From: Pseudomonas grandcourensis
GTDB lineage: Bacteria; Pseudomonadota; Gammaproteobacteria; Pseudomonadales; Pseudomonadaceae
Direction of reading: 5' to 3'
Length of the DNA stretch: 64,000 nucleotides
Assembly: GCF_039909015.1 (NCBI RefSeq)
Contig: NZ_CP150919.1
Coordinates: forward strand, 1,588,501-1,652,500
Each line of letters begins with the position of its first letter. Positions within the stretch are counted from its first letter, which is position 1. Positions 40,100 to 50,710 of this stretch are shown one piece after another. Both the position numbers and the translations under genes were made by a program. The notes beneath the pieces are model-generated. The model was not told the origin of the DNA. It was given only the letters and a program-made list of their open reading frames with translations, and made no database searches.

Positions 40100-41224
40100 A
40101 TGCCGTTGCAACGCCTGCAAAAACTGTCAGAAATCGCCCCGCAGACGTGGGACGCATTGGTGCCCGAGACTCAGCCTTTTCTGCGTCACGCCTTTTTGAG
40201 CGCACTGGAAGACAGCGGCAGCGTCGGACCCCATACCGGCTGGCAGCCCGAGCATTTATTGCACGTCGAAGGTGAGCGCTTGATCGCCGCGCTGCCCGGT
40301 TATCGCAAGTGGCATTCCTACGGCGAGTACGTGTTCGATCACGCCTGGGCCGATGCCTGTGAACGTGCCGGCATCGATTACTACCCCAAACTCTTGACCG
40401 CGGTGCCGTTCAGTCCGGTCACCGGGCCGCGGCTGTTGGCGGCCACGGTCGAAGACGGTTTCGAGCTATTGAAAAGCCTGCCGGGCTACCTTGAGCTGGA
40501 AGGGCTCTCCAGCGCCCACATCAATTTCACCGATCCGTTCACCGACGCGGCACTGAGCGAGCAACCGGGCTGGCTGCAGCGCGTTGGCTGTCAATACCAC
40601 TGGCAGAATCGCGGCTACCGGGATTTCCAGGACTTCCTCGACGTGCTCAGTTCGCGCAAGCGCAAACAGATGCGCAAGGAGCGCGAGCAGGTGGCCGGGC
40701 AGGGCTTCGAGTTCGAATGGCTCGAAGGTCGGGAACTGAGCGAGGCGCAATGGGATTTCGTCTATGCCTGCTACGCCAATACCTACGCGGTGCGTCGGCA
40801 AGCGCCGTACCTGACGCGGGAGTTTTTCAGCCTGTTGGCCGAGCGCATGCCGGAGTCGATTCGCGTGGTGCTGGCCAGGCAAGGTTCACGGCCGGTGGCG
40901 ATGGCGTTCAGCCTGGTGGGGGGCGACAGATTTTATGGCCGTTACTGGGGATGCCTGGCGGAATTCGATCGCCTGCATTTCGAGACCTGTTTCTACCAAG
41001 GCATGGACTATGCCATTGCCAACGGTTTCCAGCGTTTCGATGCCGGGGCACAGGGCGAGCACAAACTGATTCGCGGATTCGAGCCGGTCATTACGCATTC
41101 CTGGCACTACTTGCGGCATCCGGGATTGAAAGCGGCGGTGAAAGACTTCCTGGATCAGGAGCGGTTGGGAGTGCTGGCTTATGCAGAGGAGGCGAAGTCA
41201 GCCTTGCCTTATCGACAAGGCTGA
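40100..41224 (+). CDS. GNAT/FemAB-like N-acetyltransferase (DUF482)
   Basis: 374 residues of the DUF482 (PF04339) type, related to FemAB/GNAT acyltransferases. Typical segments are HAFLSALEDSGSVGPHTGW near 29-47, FLDVLSSRKRKQMRKEREQV near 183-202, and FDAGAQGEHKLIRGFEP near 313-329. ATG 40100 is preceded by GTGAGGA; GTG 40088 is an upstream alternative. Substrate unknown. Convergent with aqpZ. Confidence 0.85.
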   Translation: MPLQRLQKLSEIAPQTWDALVPETQPFLRHAFLSALEDSGSVGPHTGWQPEHLLHVEGERLIAALPGYRKWHSYGEYVFDHAWADACERAGIDYYPKLLTAVPFSPVTGPRLLAATVEDGFELLKSLPGYLELEGLSSAHINFTDPFTDAALSEQPGWLQRVGCQYHWQNRGYRDFQDFLDVLSSRKRKQMRKEREQVAGQGFEFEWLEGRELSEAQWDFVYACYANTYAVRRQAPYLTREFFSLLAERMPESIRVVLARQGSRPVAMAFSLVGGDRFYGRYWGCLAEFDRLHFETCFYQGMDYAIANGFQRFDAGAQGEHKLIRGFEPVITHSWHYLRHPGLKAAVKDFLDQERLGVLAYAEEAKSALPYRQG

Positions 41225-41235
41225 TCTTCAGCGTT

Positions 41236-41934
41236 TCAGCTTTCTTCCTTGCCCAGCCAGCGATACAGCACGCCGCCGACCACTGCACCGAGTAGCGGTG
41301 CGACCCAGAACATCCACAGTTGTTGAATCGCCCAGCCGCCGACGATCAGCGCCGGGCCGGTGCTGCGCGCCGGGTTGACCGAGGTGTTGGTGACCGGGAT
41401 CGAAATCAGGTGGATCAGCGTCAGCCCCAGGCCGATGGCAATGGGTGCCAGTCCTGCCGGTGCACGTTTGTCGGTGGCGCCGAGGATGATCAGGATGAAC
41501 ATCGCGGTCATCACCAGTTCACAGACAAACCCTGCCGCCATCGAATAGCCGCCAGGCGAGTGTTCGCCGTAACCGTTGGACGCCAGGCCACCCGCCAGTT
41601 CGAAACCGGGTTTGCCGCTGGCGATGAAGTACAGCAGGGCGGCTGCAATCACGCCGCCGATGACCTGGGCAACGATGTAGGCCGGCAGCTCATTGGCCGG
41701 AAACCGCCCACCCACCACCAGACCGAGGGATACCGCAGGGTTGAGATGGCAGCCGGAAATATGGCCGATGGCGAAAGCCATGGTCAGCACTGTCAGGCCA
41801 AACGCGAAGGACACCCCGAGCAGGCCTATCCCCACCTCCGGAAAAGCCGCGGCCAACACTGCGCTGCCGCAACCACCCAACACCAGCCAGAACGTACCTA
41901 CCAACTCAGTCGCCGAACGTTTTAACAGAGACAT
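41236..41934 (-). CDS. aqpZ: Aquaporin Z
   Basis: A 232-residue aquaporin with six membrane helices and both NPA boxes: [13 protein letters not shown] near residues 58-70 and [13 protein letters not shown] near 184-196. [17 protein letters not shown] starts the first helix. Water channel of the inner membrane. Start: ATG 41934; the longer frame to 42051 has no homologous sequence. Confidence 0.95.
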   Translation of the reverse strand: MSLLKRSATELVGTFWLVLGGCGSAVLAAAFPEVGIGLLGVSFAFGLTVLTMAFAIGHISGCHLNPAVSLGLVVGGRFPANELPAYIVAQVIGGVIAAALLYFIASGKPGFELAGGLASNGYGEHSPGGYSMAAGFVCELVMTAMFILIILGATDKRAPAGLAPIAIGLGLTLIHLISIPVTNTSVNPARSTGPALIVGGWAIQQLWMFWVAPLLGAVVGGVLYRWLGKEES

Positions 41935-42051
41935 AAGAGAGTGCCCTTTCGAGATTATGCTGCCTTTAGCATCCAGCCGATGGACTGCAGAACCACCTCC
42001 AGAACGTTGAAGTGAGTACAGCACGGTTTTTTTCAGAATTCCAGCGGGCAT

Positions 42052-42096
42052 AAAAAACCGCCAGCACCCGTTGTTGACGGGGGCTGGCGGTTTTTT
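42052..42096. terminator. Strong bidirectional terminator
   Basis: A15-residue-arm hairpin: AAAAAACCGCCAGCACCCGT pairs with its complement around TTGTTG-like loop bases and ends in TTTTTT; A- and T-runs on either side allow use in both directions. It ends transcription from the minus-strand ABC exporter gene. Confidence 0.88.
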
Positions 42097-42118
42097 CGAT
42101 CTTCGGTATGGCGCTTAT

Positions 42119-42228
42119 CCCTGTGGGAGCGAGCTTGCTCGCGATGACGGAACATCAGTCGACAATGATGTTGTCTGACGCGCCGCAATCGTCGGAACGC
42201 CGCCCGGAGCAAGCTCGCTCCCACAGGG
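42119..42228. repeat. REPIN
   Basis: CCCTGTGGGAGCGAGCTTGC at the left end and its inverse (GCAAGCTCGCTCCCACAGGG) at the right, about 70 bases apart, between a terminator and the ABC exporter stop. Confidence 0.85.
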
Positions 42229-42248
42229 ATTGGTGTGTTGTTCGGGGA

Positions 42249-44081
<1,833 letters not shown>

Positions 44082-44125
44082 TGGTTGTTCGCCCGCGAGC
44101 GGGCTCTCCTTTTAACGTTTTGAGC

Positions 44126-44147
44126 GTTGCCGGCAAACACCGGCAAC
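44126..44147. terminator. Hairpin between ppiA and the ABC exporter gene
   Basis: GTTGCCGG and CCGGCAAC are a perfect 8-bp pair around CAAACA, extendable with GAGC/GCTC. There is no T-run on the minus strand, so termination is uncertain. Confidence 0.45.
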
Positions 44148-44175
44148 GGCTCGGACATCCTTGTCCAGCTTAGTC

Positions 44176-44733
44176 TCAGTCGATGCGCTTGGCCGACTTG
44201 ATGAACACCGGATCGGCCGGCACATCCTTCATGCCGCCACGGACGGTGGTTGGCGAATTGACGATGATGTCGACCACATCCATGCCTTTGACCACTTTGC
44301 CGAATACCGCGTAACCATCGCCCTGGTCAAGGAAGTCGTTGTCCTTGACGTTGATGAAGAACTGGCTGGTGGCCGAGTCAGGCACCGAGGTACGGGCCAT
44401 GGACAAGGTGCCGCGCACGTTATGCAGACCGTTTTTCGATTCGTTCTTGATCGGATCCTTGGTTTCTTTTTGCTGCATCTGTTGAGTGAAACCACCACCC
44501 TGGACCATGAAACCCGGAATCACCCGGTGGAAAATCGTGTTGGTGTAGAAGCCGCTGTCGACGTACGCAAGGAAGTTCTTGGTACTGATCGGGGCCTTGA
44601 CCGGGTCCAGTTCGATTTCGATCTGGCCGTTGGTGGTGTCCAGCAGCACATGCGGTGCCTTTTCCGGCGTCGCGGCCATCAGGTTGGCGGCAAACAGGAC
44701 GGTACCTGCGGCGAGGGCGATTTTTTTCAGCAT
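44176..44733 (-). CDS. ppiA: Periplasmic peptidyl-prolyl cis-trans isomerase (cyclophilin)
   Basis: 185 residues. A signal peptide ([19 protein letters not shown]) is followed by a cyclophilin domain: [16 protein letters not shown] near residues 68-83, [14 protein letters not shown] near 120-133, and [16 protein letters not shown] near 138-153. Catalyses proline isomerisation in periplasmic folding. It lies three bases after the hydrolase gene and is probably co-transcribed with it. Confidence 0.93.
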   Translation of the reverse strand: MLKKIALAAGTVLFAANLMAATPEKAPHVLLDTTNGQIEIELDPVKAPISTKNFLAYVDSGFYTNTIFHRVIPGFMVQGGGFTQQMQQKETKDPIKNESKNGLHNVRGTLSMARTSVPDSATSQFFINVKDNDFLDQGDGYAVFGKVVKGMDVVDIIVNSPTTVRGGMKDVPADPVFIKSAKRID

Positions 44734-44736
44734 GGG

Positions 44737-45540
44737 TCAGTGATCCTGAGTGGTGGTGTCGACTGCGGCCAGAAACTCCAGCAGTGTTTGGTTGAAGTGC
44801 TCCGGCTGGTCCAGCGGTGTGGCGTGGCGTGAATCGGCGATCACCACCAGTCGCGCGTCGGGCAGCAGTTTTACGTAGTTTTCCTTCAGCGCCACCGGTG
44901 TGTAGTCCCGGTCGGCGCTGACGATGAGGGTTGGACAGGTGACCTTCGAAAGTCGTTCCTGGACCCCCCAGCCGACAATGGCATTGAAGCTGGCGAGATA
45001 AGCATGTTTGTCGTTTTTTGCCCAGCGCTCGGCCATCTTTTGTCGTAAATCGGCCTGCTCGGGTTTCGGGAACAGCTTGCCGCCCAACGCCTTGCCGATG
45101 GTACGCAGGCTGAGTGCGTGCATCAGGCTCCAGCGCTTGAACCACTGCCAGTAGTCATCACGGCTGCGCAGTTTGACCTCGGGCGCGCTGTTGACGATGC
45201 ACAGGCTCTTGAGCAGTTGCGGCTGATCCACGCCCAGCTGGAAGCCGATCATGCCGCCCATGGACAGGCCGACATAATGTGCCGGACCGAGATTGAGGTG
45301 CTCGATCAATGCAATCAGGTCGGCGCTGAATCCGGCAATGCTGTAGCGCTCCCGGGGTTTGTCCGAACGGCCGTGACCGCGCACATCCGGGACGATCACC
45401 CGGTAGCGAGTGGCAAGTGTCGGGATCTGTTTTTCCCAGTCCAGCGTGCTGGAGCCCAGGCCGTGGACCAGCAGCAGCGGCGTGCCGTGGCCATATTCCT
45501 CATAGTGCAGGTTGCAACCTTCGTGTTCGAAATAGGCCAT
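44737..45540 (-). CDS. Alpha/beta-fold hydrolase
   Basis: 267 residues with an oxyanion segment LLVHGLGSSTLDW near 22-34, nucleophile elbow GLSMGG near 93-98 (Ser), acid SADRDYTP near 207-214 and His in DSRHATPLDQP near 236. It resembles 3-oxoadipate enol-lactonase-like hydrolases but the substrate is not certain. Divergent gap to the LysR gene is only 14 bases, both on the minus strand, so it may share a transcript with the regulator upstream and ppiA downstream. Confidence 0.87.
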   Translation of the reverse strand: MAYFEHEGCNLHYEEYGHGTPLLLVHGLGSSTLDWEKQIPTLATRYRVIVPDVRGHGRSDKPRERYSIAGFSADLIALIEHLNLGPAHYVGLSMGGMIGFQLGVDQPQLLKSLCIVNSAPEVKLRSRDDYWQWFKRWSLMHALSLRTIGKALGGKLFPKPEQADLRQKMAERWAKNDKHAYLASFNAIVGWGVQERLSKVTCPTLIVSADRDYTPVALKENYVKLLPDARLVVIADSRHATPLDQPEHFNQTLLEFLAAVDTTTQDH

Positions 45541-45554
45541 GCATACACTCCGTG

Positions 45555-46478
45555 TCAGGCTTGTTCGGGGGCGGCGAACGGTGCGTCCAGTGGTGCGGTG
45601 TCAAACGTACGCAGCAGTTCGATGAGAATCTGCGTGGCCGGCCCCAGCGGTTTGTCCTTGTTCGAATACAGGTAAAAGCTCGGGTTACGGCTGCCGCCCT
45701 GATCCAACGGTAGCAGCTTGAGCGTGCCTTCCTTGAGTTCCCGTTCGATCAAGTGCCTGGGCAGCCAGGCAAAACCCAGGCCGCTGCTGACGAAGGTCGC
45801 GGCGGTGGCCAGGCTGCCGACGGTCCAGCGCTGTTCGGCACCGAGCCAGCCGACGTCCCGTGGCTGCTGGCGGCCCGAGTCGCGGATCACCACTTGCATC
45901 TGGCTTTCCAGGTCCTGGAAGCTCAGTTCGCGGTTGAGGCGGTGCAGGGGATGCTCCGGGTGGGCGACCGCGACGAACTCGACGTCGCTCAACTCCGCGC
46001 CCAGGTAACCGGGAATACTGAACCCGGTGATGGCCAGGTCGGCCACGCCTTCGAGCAGGACTTCCTCCACACCCGACAGCACTTCCTCACGCAGGCGCAC
46101 CCGGCAGCCACGGCTTTGCGGCATGAACGCGGTCAAGGCGCGGACGAGGCGGGCGCTTGGGTAGGCGGCATCGACCACCAGGCGCACTTCGGCTTCCCAG
46201 CCCTGCTCCATGTGATGGGCCAGATCTTCGAGTTGGCTGGCCTGTTTCACCAGTTGCCGGGAACGGCGCAACAGCACCCCGCCGGCTTCGGTCAGCACGG
46301 CTTTGCGTCCGTCGATGCGCAGCAATGGCACGCCGAGCTGATCCTGCATGCGGGCCACGGTGTAGCTGACTGACGATTGCGAGCGATGCAGCGCCTCGGC
46401 GGCCTGGGCGAAACCACCGTGATCGACCACGGCCTGCAGCGTTCGCCATTGATCAAGGGTCACGCGGGGCGCTTTCAT
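45555..46478 (-). CDS. LysR-family transcriptional regulator
   Basis: 307 residues. The N-terminal winged helix (residues 5-65: LDQWRTLQAVVDHGGFAQAAEALHRSQSSVSYTV) is followed by a substrate-binding domain. It precedes the hydrolase gene by 14 bases, in the same direction, unlike the usual divergent layout. Target and effector unknown. Confidence 0.9.
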   Translation of the reverse strand: MKAPRVTLDQWRTLQAVVDHGGFAQAAEALHRSQSSVSYTVARMQDQLGVPLLRIDGRKAVLTEAGGVLLRRSRQLVKQASQLEDLAHHMEQGWEAEVRLVVDAAYPSARLVRALTAFMPQSRGCRVRLREEVLSGVEEVLLEGVADLAITGFSIPGYLGAELSDVEFVAVAHPEHPLHRLNRELSFQDLESQMQVVIRDSGRQQPRDVGWLGAEQRWTVGSLATAATFVSSGLGFAWLPRHLIERELKEGTLKLLPLDQGGSRNPSFYLYSNKDKPLGPATQILIELLRTFDTAPLDAPFAAPEQA

Positions 46479-46527
46479 GTTGAGCTCCTCTTGTCCTAAG
46501 CTGGCAGCCCTTATTGGAGGCTGCTGA

Positions 46528-46842
46528 ATGAAAAAATTCTGTTGTGTGCTGCTGGCGCTGCTGCCGCTGACGGCGATGGCTTATCCGATTGATGTGCAGA
46601 AGAACCTCAACGGAATGAAGATCGACTACGAAACCTTCGACACCGATAGCGATATCGGATCCATCCGGGTCGCCAACTACGGCGACGTCGATGCGAGTTG
46701 CAAGGCGGTTTTCAGCAATGGCCCGGAAGCACCCCGCACTCGCAAGCTCGATGTACCGGCCGGTAAACACAAAAACGCCACGGCCAAATTCAGCCGCAAT
46801 ATCATCAAATTGCGCATCCAGCTGACCTGCACCCCGAAATGA
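46528..46842 (+). CDS. Conserved small secreted protein
   Basis: 104 residues with a signal peptide (KKFCCVLLALLPLTAMA) and a small domain with two cysteines (DASCKAVF and QLTCTPK) that may form a disulfide. Homologues in pseudomonads are sometimes labelled 3-phosphoglycerate kinase, which this cannot be. Shine-Dalgarno GGAGG lies before ATG 46528. Divergent from the LysR gene by 49 bases. Function unknown. Confidence 0.75.
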   Translation: MKKFCCVLLALLPLTAMAYPIDVQKNLNGMKIDYETFDTDSDIGSIRVANYGDVDASCKAVFSNGPEAPRTRKLDVPAGKHKNATAKFSRNIIKLRIQLTCTPK

Positions 46843-46851
46843 CAGCAATCT

Positions 46852-46883
46852 CCTGTTGGAGCGGGCTTGCTCGCTCCAACAGG
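46852..46883. repeat. Single REP hairpin
   Basis: CCTGTTGGAGCG and CGCTCCAACAGG pair around GGCTTGCT. It is a REP variant with TT in place of TG, just after the small secreted protein gene. Confidence 0.7.
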
Positions 46884-47012
46884 GGGGCATGGCTTGCTTA
46901 TAAACGAATTTCTTGATGGGTTATACCAGTTATTTGCGCTTTTTCATCGATATGACTCTGTTTAACCTTCACTCCATCGACCTACCGCATTCTCAGATGG
47001 AGGCTACATCCC

Positions 47013-47612
47013 ATGTCCCGCGTTCTGATCATCGAAAGCAGTGCCCGTCAGCAAGACTCGGTTTCCCGCCAACTGACCCAGACCTTCATCAGCCAGTGGA
47101 AAGCCGCTCACCCGAATGACCAGATCACCGTCCGTGACCTGGCCGTCAAGCCGGTGCCGCACCTGGACATCAACCTGCTGGGTGGCTGGATGAAACCCGC
47201 CGAGCAGCGCAGCGACATCGAGCAGGCGTCCCTGGAACGCTCCAACCAGTTGACCGATGAATTGCTCGCCGCCGATGTTCTGGTCATGGCCGCGCCGATG
47301 TACAACTTTGCGATCCCCAGCACCCTGAAAGCCTGGCTCGACCATGTGCTGCGTGCCGGCGTGACCTTCAAGTACACCGAAACCGGCCCGCAAGGCCTGC
47401 TCAGCGGCAAGCGTGCCTATGTGTTGACGGCTCGCGGCGGCATATATGCCGGCAGCACCGCCGATCACCAGGAACCGTACCTGCGTCAGGTCATGGGCTT
47501 CATCGGCATCCACGACGTGACGTTCATCCATGCCGAAGGCATGAACCTGGGCGGCGACTTCCAGGAGAAAGGTCTGAACCAGGCGAACGCCAAGCTTTCG
47601 CAAGTGGCCTGA
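47013..47612 (+). CDS. azoR: FMN-dependent NADH-azoreductase
   Basis: 199 residues of the AzoR flavodoxin-like fold: IESSARQQDSVSRQLT near 6-21 binds FMN phosphate, MAAPMYNFAIPSTLKAWLDHVLRAG near 92-116, and LTARGGIYAG near 137-146. It reduces azo dyes and quinones using NADH. ATG 47013 follows AGGAGGCTACATCC-like sequence (GGAGG). A terminator follows at 47721. Confidence 0.93.
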   Translation: MSRVLIIESSARQQDSVSRQLTQTFISQWKAAHPNDQITVRDLAVKPVPHLDINLLGGWMKPAEQRSDIEQASLERSNQLTDELLAADVLVMAAPMYNFAIPSTLKAWLDHVLRAGVTFKYTETGPQGLLSGKRAYVLTARGGIYAGSTADHQEPYLRQVMGFIGIHDVTFIHAEGMNLGGDFQEKGLNQANAKLSQVA

Positions 47613-47720
47613 CCGGTTAATCGCCAGATAATCGCTGGGTGGTCTAGTGACCTGGCGCAACCCTTCAAGCCTGTACGCGCATCGAACCTCCCTTCGCACT
47701 TGTTGCTCCTGAGTGCCCTG

Positions 47721-47758
47721 GCCCGATTGAACGCTTTAGCGAGATCGGGCTTTTTTTT
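47721..47758 (+). terminator. Rho-independent terminator after azoR
   Basis: GCCCGAT and ATCGGGC pair around a 16-base loop, followed by eight T. Confidence 0.85.
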
Positions 47759-47785
47759 GCCTGCGATTCAGGAAACACCGATAAA

Positions 47786-47880
47786 CCCTGTGGGAGCGAG
47801 TTTGCTCGCGATTGCGGTGGTTCAGTCAACATCACTGTCGACTGACACTCCGTCATCGCGAGCAAGCTCGCTCCCACAGG
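47786..47880. repeat. REPIN
   Basis: CCCTGTGGGAGCGAGTTTGC and its inverse (CGAGCAAGCTCGCTCCCACAGG) flank a 45-base spacer between azoR and an EamA gene. Confidence 0.85.
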
Positions 47881-47965
47881 TTTTTGCGTGTTTTCCGACA
47901 GCTTTCGGGGATCGCGATTCAAAGCAAAACCCGCTATCGTCGCCACCATTCGAAATGAGGCGAGC

Positions 47966-48832
47966 ATGGGCTATCTACTTTTTGTCACGCTGATCCAGGC
48001 GTTTTCCTTCAGTTTGATCGGCGAATACCTGGCCGGTCATGTCGACAGTTATTTTGCAGTCTTGGTACGAGTGCTGCTGGCGGGGCTGGTGTTCATCCCG
48101 CTGACCCGCTGGCGCTCGGTTGAGCCGGCATTCATGCGCGGCATGCTGTTGATCGGCGCGTTGCAGTTCGGCGTGACGTACGTCTGCCTGTACCTGAGCT
48201 TTCGCGTACTGACGGTGCCGGAAGTGTTGCTGTTCACCATCCTCACGCCGCTGCACGTGACCCTGATCGAAGATGCGCTCAATCGTCGCTTCAATCCCTG
48301 GGCCCTGGTCGCGGCGCTGGTGGCGGTGGCGGGGGCGGCGGTGATTCGCTTTGACCGGATCAACCCGGACTTCTTCATGGGATTCCTGTTGCTGCAACTG
48401 GCCAACTTCACCTACGCCGCCGGGCAGGTGCTCTATAAACACCTGGTCGCGCGCCACCCGAGTGATCTGCCGCATTACCGGCGCTTCGGCTACTTCTACC
48501 TCGGCGCACTGGCGGTGGCGTTGCCGGCATTTCTGTTGTTCGGCAAACAGAACTTCCTGCCCGAAGCACCGCTGCAATGGGGCGTGCTGCTATTCCTCGG
48601 CCTGGTCTCGACCGCTTTGGGGCTCTACTGGTGGAACAAAGGCGCGTGCCTGGTCAACGGCGGGACGCTGGCGGTGATGAACAACCTGCATGTGCCGGTG
48701 GGGTTGCTGATCAACTTGCTGATCTGGAACCAGCATGAAGAACTGGGGCGGCTGTTGCTCGGCGGTTCGGTGATTTTGCTGGCGGTGTGGATCAGCAGGT
48801 TGGGTATACGCAGGCCTTTGGCCGTTCACTAA
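47966..48832 (+). CDS. EamA/DMT family transporter
   Basis: 288 residues with ten predicted helices (YLLFVTLIQAFSFSLIGEYL first; GLVSTALGLYWWNKGACLV near 220-238). ATG 47966 has GAGGCGAG just upstream, better than the frame opening at 47888. Resembles CarO/YedA-type permeases. The substrate is unknown. Flanked on both sides by REPINs. Confidence 0.85.
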   Translation: MGYLLFVTLIQAFSFSLIGEYLAGHVDSYFAVLVRVLLAGLVFIPLTRWRSVEPAFMRGMLLIGALQFGVTYVCLYLSFRVLTVPEVLLFTILTPLHVTLIEDALNRRFNPWALVAALVAVAGAAVIRFDRINPDFFMGFLLLQLANFTYAAGQVLYKHLVARHPSDLPHYRRFGYFYLGALAVALPAFLLFGKQNFLPEAPLQWGVLLFLGLVSTALGLYWWNKGACLVNGGTLAVMNNLHVPVGLLINLLIWNQHEELGRLLLGGSVILLAVWISRLGIRRPLAVH

Positions 48833-48851
48833 ACCCTGGGTAACCCGATAT

Positions 48852-48934
48852 CCCTGTAGGAGTGAGCCTGCTCGCGATTGCGGTGGATCAGGCAACATCA
48901 TCGTCGACTGACACTCCGCCATCGCGAGCAAGGG
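48852..48934. repeat. Degenerate REPIN
   Basis: CCCTGTAGGAGTGAGCCTGC at the left and CCATCGCGAGCAAGGG at the right; both arms carry changes and the right one is short. Confidence 0.7.
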
Positions 48935-48953
48935 ATTGTGTGATCTCCGAAAA

Positions 48954-49841
48954 TCACTTCGGCGCCAGTTGCTCCACCAGGAACTCGATAAACGCTCGGG
49001 TCTTCTGCGGCACTCGCCGTGCCGACGAATACACCGCGTTGATGGTGATCGCCGGAGCCAGCCATTCGCACAGCACCGGCACCAGTCGTCCGGCCACCAG
49101 CGCATCCTCGACGATGAAGTCGGGCAGCAGGGCGATGCCCATGCCGGCTTCGGCGGCTTGGGCGAGCAGGTCGCCGTTGTTGGCGTGCAGTGGGCCGGTA
49201 ACGTTCACTCGCTGGGTTTCCTTGCCATTGCACAGTTGCAGGCTGACACCGCTCTGCAGATACCCGTAGTTCAGGCATTGATGGGTGCGCAGATCCTGCG
49301 GAGTCTGCGGAACGCCCGCGCGCTCGAGATAAGCCGGGGACGCCACCATGATCCGTGGTGCGGGGGCCAGTTGCCGGGCGATCATCGTAGAGTCGGGCAT
49401 GCTGGCGATACGAATGGTCACGTCAAAGCCGCCCCGCACCGGATCGACCTGCTGGTCGCTGAGCACCAGTTGCAGCTCTATGTTCGGGTGCTGTTCATGA
49501 AACAGCGGAATCAACGGCCCCAGCCGCCGAAGACCGAACGACATCGGCGCATTGACCCGCAACACACCGCGTAACTCGCCGATGCCGTCACGGGCGCGTT
49601 GCTCGGCCTCGTCCAGTGCCGCCAGCACCTCCCGTGCTGCGTCGAAATACTCGGCTCCGGCCTCGGTCAGGTGCAGGCTGCGGGTGGTGCGTTGCAGCAA
49701 TTGCACGCCGATGGCTTCTTCCAGCGCCTGGATCTGTTTGCTGACTTTCGAGCGCGGTACGTCCATGGCCCGGGCGGCTGCGGCGAAGCCGTTCTCGCCG
49801 ACCGTGACGACGAAGGCGCGCATGCATTCGATGCGATCCAT
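48954..49841 (-). CDS. LysR-family transcriptional regulator
   Basis: 295 residues; winged helix at residues 4-62 (RAFVVTVGENGFAAAARAMDVPRSKVSKQI), then a substrate-binding domain with VNAPMSFGLRRLGPLI. Divergent from the YcaC-type hydrolase gene with a 158-bp gap full of repeats, so it probably controls that gene and itself. Confidence 0.92.
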   Translation of the reverse strand: MDRIECMRAFVVTVGENGFAAAARAMDVPRSKVSKQIQALEEAIGVQLLQRTTRSLHLTEAGAEYFDAAREVLAALDEAEQRARDGIGELRGVLRVNAPMSFGLRRLGPLIPLFHEQHPNIELQLVLSDQQVDPVRGGFDVTIRIASMPDSTMIARQLAPAPRIMVASPAYLERAGVPQTPQDLRTHQCLNYGYLQSGVSLQLCNGKETQRVNVTGPLHANNGDLLAQAAEAGMGIALLPDFIVEDALVAGRLVPVLCEWLAPAITINAVYSSARRVPQKTRAFIEFLVEQLAPK

Positions 49842-49893
49842 ATTGTCCCTATTTTGGAATCAATGATTCTCTATTTTAGGTAATTGTCCCTTT
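49842..49893. promoter_or_regulatory. Repeat-rich operator region between LysR and the YcaC-type gene
   Basis: ATTGTCCCT occurs at 49842 and again at 49883 as a direct repeat; between them are two CTATTTT copies and the near-palindrome GAATCAATGATTC at 49857-49869. The arrangement suits binding by the divergently encoded LysR protein. Confidence 0.5.
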
Positions 49894-49999
49894 AATCGCC
49901 AGCCCCTAAAGTGACATCCAAGCCGACAACAACGCCGCTGAAGGCATCGTCGACTAACCCCTGACCCATTCGAAGTATCGACATCAAAAGGAACGCGCC

Positions 50000-50644
50000 A
50001 TGTCTATTCGTGAACTGCTCAACCCAACCAACTCCGCCCTGATCCTGATCGACCACCAGCCGCAAATGGCATTCGGCGTTCAGTCCATCGACCGTCAGAC
50101 CCTGAAGAACAACACCGTGGGCCTGGCCAAGGCGGCGAAGATCTTCAACGTGCCGACCATCTACACCTCGGTCGAAACCGAAAGCTTCAGCGGTTACATC
50201 TGGCCTGAATTGCTGGCGGTGCACCCGGATCAGAAGCCGATCGAGCGCACTTCGATGAACTCCTGGGAAGACAAGGCACTGGTCGACGCGGTGAAAGCCA
50301 CCGGCCGCAAGAAGCTGATCATTGCCGCGCTGTGGACCGAGGTGTGCCTGACTTTCCCGGCACTGGAAGCCCTGGCTGAAGGCTACGAGGTGTACATCGT
50401 CACCGACGCTTCCGGTGGTACCAGCAAGGAAGCCCACGACATGTCGGTGCAACGGATGATTCAGGCCGGCGCGGTACCGGTGACCTGGCAACAAGTGTTG
50501 CTCGAGTACCAGCGTGACTGGGCGCACAAGGATACTTACGAGGCGGTGATGGAACTGGTGCTGGAACACAGCGGCGCGTACGGCATGGGCGTGGACTACG
50601 CCTACACCATGGTGCACAAGGCACCGCAGCGGCAGGTCAAGTAA
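50000..50644 (+). CDS. YcaC-type isochorismatase-family hydrolase
   Basis: 214 residues. LILIDHQPQMAFGV at residues 15-28 holds the catalytic Asp, and AALWTEVCLTFPALEAL near 110-126 the nucleophile Cys. Like YcaC, it is a cysteine hydrolase of the isochorismatase fold whose physiological substrate is unknown. AAAAGGAACG precedes ATG 50000. Probably regulated by the divergent LysR protein. Confidence 0.9.
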   Translation: MSIRELLNPTNSALILIDHQPQMAFGVQSIDRQTLKNNTVGLAKAAKIFNVPTIYTSVETESFSGYIWPELLAVHPDQKPIERTSMNSWEDKALVDAVKATGRKKLIIAALWTEVCLTFPALEALAEGYEVYIVTDASGGTSKEAHDMSVQRMIQAGAVPVTWQQVLLEYQRDWAHKDTYEAVMELVLEHSGAYGMGVDYAYTMVHKAPQRQVK

Positions 50645-50671
50645 CCCGCAAATTCTGAAAACGATGTAACC

Positions 50672-50706
50672 CCTGTGGGAGCAAGCTTGCTCCCACAGGT
50701 TTTTTG
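50672..50706 (+). terminator. REP hairpin acting as terminator
   Basis: A perfect 28-base REP palindrome (CCTGTGGGAGCAAG / CTTGCTCCCACAGG) followed by seven T, between two convergent genes. Confidence 0.8.
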
Positions 50707-50710
50707 GGTG

